Both the position numbers and the translations under genes were made by a program. The notes beneath the pieces are model-generated. The model made no database searches. It was not told the DNA's origin and saw only the letters and a list, made by a program, of their open reading frames with translations. Below are positions 19,906 to 21,558 of a stretch of DNA of 21,558 nucleotides, one piece after another. Positions within the stretch are counted from its first letter, which is position 1. Each line of letters starts with the position of its first letter. Source of the stretch: Verrucomicrobia bacterium UBA6775 (GTDB lineage Bacteria; Verrucomicrobiota; Verrucomicrobiia; Limisphaerales; UBA1096); the NCBI GenBank assembly GCA_002453165.1, contig DKGH01000030.1, positions 1 through 21,558 on the forward strand. The letters run 5' to 3'.

Positions 19906-21558
19906 GTGAACCATCGTTTATTTTTGCTGCTTGGCCTGGCGCTTGGCCAAGCGGCCATTGCCCAGCCGAAGGTGGAGTTGCCGACACGCCTCAAGGTGGT
20001 GCTGGAGAATACCCAACCGGTCGACAGACCACTTGACGGGCGGCTGCCGATGTTCGTACTGCCGATCAGCGGCGCACTTTCCTCACTTCCGCTTGGCAAG
20101 GCGGAGGAGGCACTCGGCCGCTTGGCCAAGCGGGGCATCGGCTATTCAGTCAACTGGAACCACAATGATCTTGAGGCGTCGCTGAAGGAAGGCCTGCGCA
20201 TTGGCCGAATGCAGCAACAGATGGGCGGGATGGTTTCTGTGCATGCCACGAGCTGCCTGTACTCGTTCTTTGACGGGACACCCCGGACGCAGCACGTGGA
20301 TGACAACGGCCGGTCGTTTGCAGAGACGTCGTTCGGCGGCACGATGGGCTGCCCGTTCACGCTCGAGCATCGCATCCCGGTGATCCGCGAGCGGGTGGAG
20401 TCCTTCCTGAAAGCATACAAGGCGGCCGGAGTGGACATCGATTTCATCTTTGCAGACTGGGAGATCGACGGGCCGATCGAGTGGAACGGCGCCTGGGAAA
20501 GCTCCAAGCGCTGCCGCCGCTGCCGGGAGCATTTGCCGGACATGGATGACTTCCGGTCGTTCCAAACCACACTGCGGGAGATTCGCAGTCGTCTTCAACG
20601 CGAGGCGTTCGGCGACAACGTCACCCATTTTTTTCCCGAGGCGCTCGTCGGCAATTATGCCGTCCACCCCCACGATGGGCATCGCTACTGGTACGACTAT
20701 TTTGAGCGCGAAACCCCGGGCGTACCGGTGATTGTGGATCAACGCGCGAAATATCGCGAGTGGGCCCATGAGTTCGATACGTGCGGGTACACCTTCGCGA
20801 TGCCGGTGGTTTACACGTGGTATCCGACCTTTGGCTGGTACGACTTTGAACCGAAGGATTACCGGTGGTTCTACAACATGATGCGGGTCGCCTCCAACGC
20901 CGGCCGGCACACCCCGCAGCAGACGCCCATCATCCCGTTCGTCCATTGGCACACCACGGCGCCGCCGAAGGAGCCGGACCCCGCAGTGGAGCAGTTCAGC
21001 CGGGAGAAATATCAGGAAGTGCTTTGGCACATGCTGCTGCGCGGGCATGACACGTTTTTCCTCTGGTGCACCAGCCCGGAACTGGCCACCGAGATTAAAC
21101 TCGTCCATGAAGTCTACCGGGCCAGCCTCGAGTACAACGGCTTCATCCGGCGCGGGGTGCCGGTGGAGTTTGGAGTGCCGGCCAAGCCCGGCCCGGTCGT
21201 GTCCGGGCTGCGGCTGGGCAACCGCGTGCTGGCACGGCGAACCGATTTCGGCCCGGAGAACGCAGACAAAATCGTGACACTGACAGACGGGGATACCGTG
21301 TCCGTCGACTCAAAACCGGGCATGCAAATTATTGAAGTAAAACAGAAACCACGACACCGCGGCATCCTCACGGACCACAACGGCCGGCAACGGTTTCCGA
21401 TCGGTTCATACGAGTTTCCCGGGGATAGGGAGCGACTCCGGAGCATGGCAGAAAGCGGCTTTAACCTGCTCCGTTGCGGCAACCGCGACGCACTCGACGC
21501 GGCCCACGAACTTGGCCTCATGGGTTGGGTGCCGCTCAACGTACAGGACGGCGCCACC
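19906..21558 (+). CDS. Secreted glycoside-hydrolase-like protein (partial, continues past window)
   Basis: 551 codons, open to the right edge, from GTG 19906. The signal peptide VNHRLFLLLGLALGQAAIAQ ends near AIA. Residues about 45-420 read like a TIM-barrel carbohydrate-active domain: RLPMFVLPISG, RLAKRGIGYSVNWNHN, VDIDFIFADWEIDGP (D184, E186, D188 are candidate acidic residues at a strand end), a CRRC pair (C203, C206), PVVYTWYPTFGWYDFEPKDY, and HDTFFLWCTSPELATE. A small sandwich-like segment follows, then from about residue 485 a second barrel appears to begin: IGSYEFPGDRERLRSMAESG, FNLLRCGNRDALDAAHELGL. I could not assign a GH family. Two palindrome copies occur, one in the signal peptide. 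Its neighbours give no substrate. Confidence 0.75.
   Translation, partial: MNHRLFLLLGLALGQAAIAQPKVELPTRLKVVLENTQPVDRPLDGRLPMFVLPISGALSSLPLGKAEEALGRLAKRGIGYSVNWNHNDLEASLKEGLRIGRMQQQMGGMVSVHATSCLYSFFDGTPRTQHVDDNGRSFAETSFGGTMGCPFTLEHRIPVIRERVESFLKAYKAAGVDIDFIFADWEIDGPIEWNGAWESSKRCRRCREHLPDMDDFRSFQTTLREIRSRLQREAFGDNVTHFFPEALVGNYAVHPHDGHRYWYDYFERETPGVPVIVDQRAKYREWAHEFDTCGYTFAMPVVYTWYPTFGWYDFEPKDYRWFYNMMRVASNAGRHTPQQTPIIPFVHWHTTAPPKEPDPAVEQFSREKYQEVLWHMLLRGHDTFFLWCTSPELATEIKLVHEVYRASLEYNGFIRRGVPVEFGVPAKPGPVVSGLRLGNRVLARRTDFGPENADKIVTLTDGDTVSVDSKPGMQIIEVKQKPRHRGILTDHNGRQRFPIGSYEFPGDRERLRSMAESGFNLLRCGNRDALDAAHELGLMGWVPLNVQDGAT
19940..19953. repeat. TTGGCCAA-family palindrome, 14-bp copy in a signal peptide
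   Basis: CGCTTGGCCAAGCG codes ALGQA within the signal peptide of the glycoside-hydrolase-like protein. Confidence 0.9.
20118..20133. repeat. TTGGCCAA-family palindrome, 16-bp copy
   Basis: CCGCTTGGCCAAGCGG, a perfect palindrome read RLAKRG in the glycoside-hydrolase-like protein. Confidence 0.9.

Overview
The window looks like chromosomal DNA from a member of the PVC superphylum, most likely Verrucomicrobiota (or a planctomycete relative). The evidence is a giant secreted protein with a dehydrogenase-type propeller, a helical repeat region and a C-terminal c-type haem module (6505-9777). The PIG-L deacetylase beside a Gfo/Idh oxidoreductase, the NHL and PQQ propeller proteins, and the TIR-WD40 protein with its characteristic linker also fit. 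The DNA is GC-rich (around 60% by eye) and gene-dense, with many 4-base start/stop overlaps. I saw no rRNA, tRNA, CRISPR array, transposase or phage gene. Two genes run off the window, one at each end.

Layout. Positions 1-3603 (minus) hold a tightly overlapping operon of exported proteins: a Tat-exported NHL propeller, an NHL propeller carrying inserted EF-hands and an Arg/Gly-rich stretch, and a PhnD-like binding domain fused to a PQQ-type propeller (partial). Positions 3759-5580 (plus) hold a Gfo/Idh/MocA oxidoreductase and a PIG-L/LmbE deacetylase, followed by a small convergent gene. Positions 5862-9777 (plus) hold a carboxylesterase and the haem-containing protein. Positions 9769-16801 (minus) hold a four-gene envelope module transcribed DUF1302 beta-barrel, DUF1329 LolB-like protein, YCF48 propeller, RND/MMPL transporter. 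This set is familiar from proteobacteria and probably moves lipid or another hydrophobic substrate across the envelope. Positions 16947-19862 (plus) hold a membrane-anchored TIR-WD40 protein and an overlapping small membrane-protein gene that appears frameshifted. Positions 19906-21558 (plus) hold the start of a large secreted glycoside-hydrolase-like protein.

The most striking signal is not a gene. An extended palindrome, consensus CGCTTGGCCAAGCG with core TTGGCCAA, occurs 21 times (about 0.3 expected for a random 8-mer), and every copy lies inside a coding sequence. It is read as L-G-Q in 12 copies, as L-A-K in 9 and never in the third frame (W-P). It sits at signal-peptide ends, linkers and C-termini, and it is absent from several genes, including DUF1329 and TIR-WD40. 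It resembles in behaviour the highly iterated palindrome HIP1 of cyanobacteria, but with a different sequence. I know of no description of it in this group.
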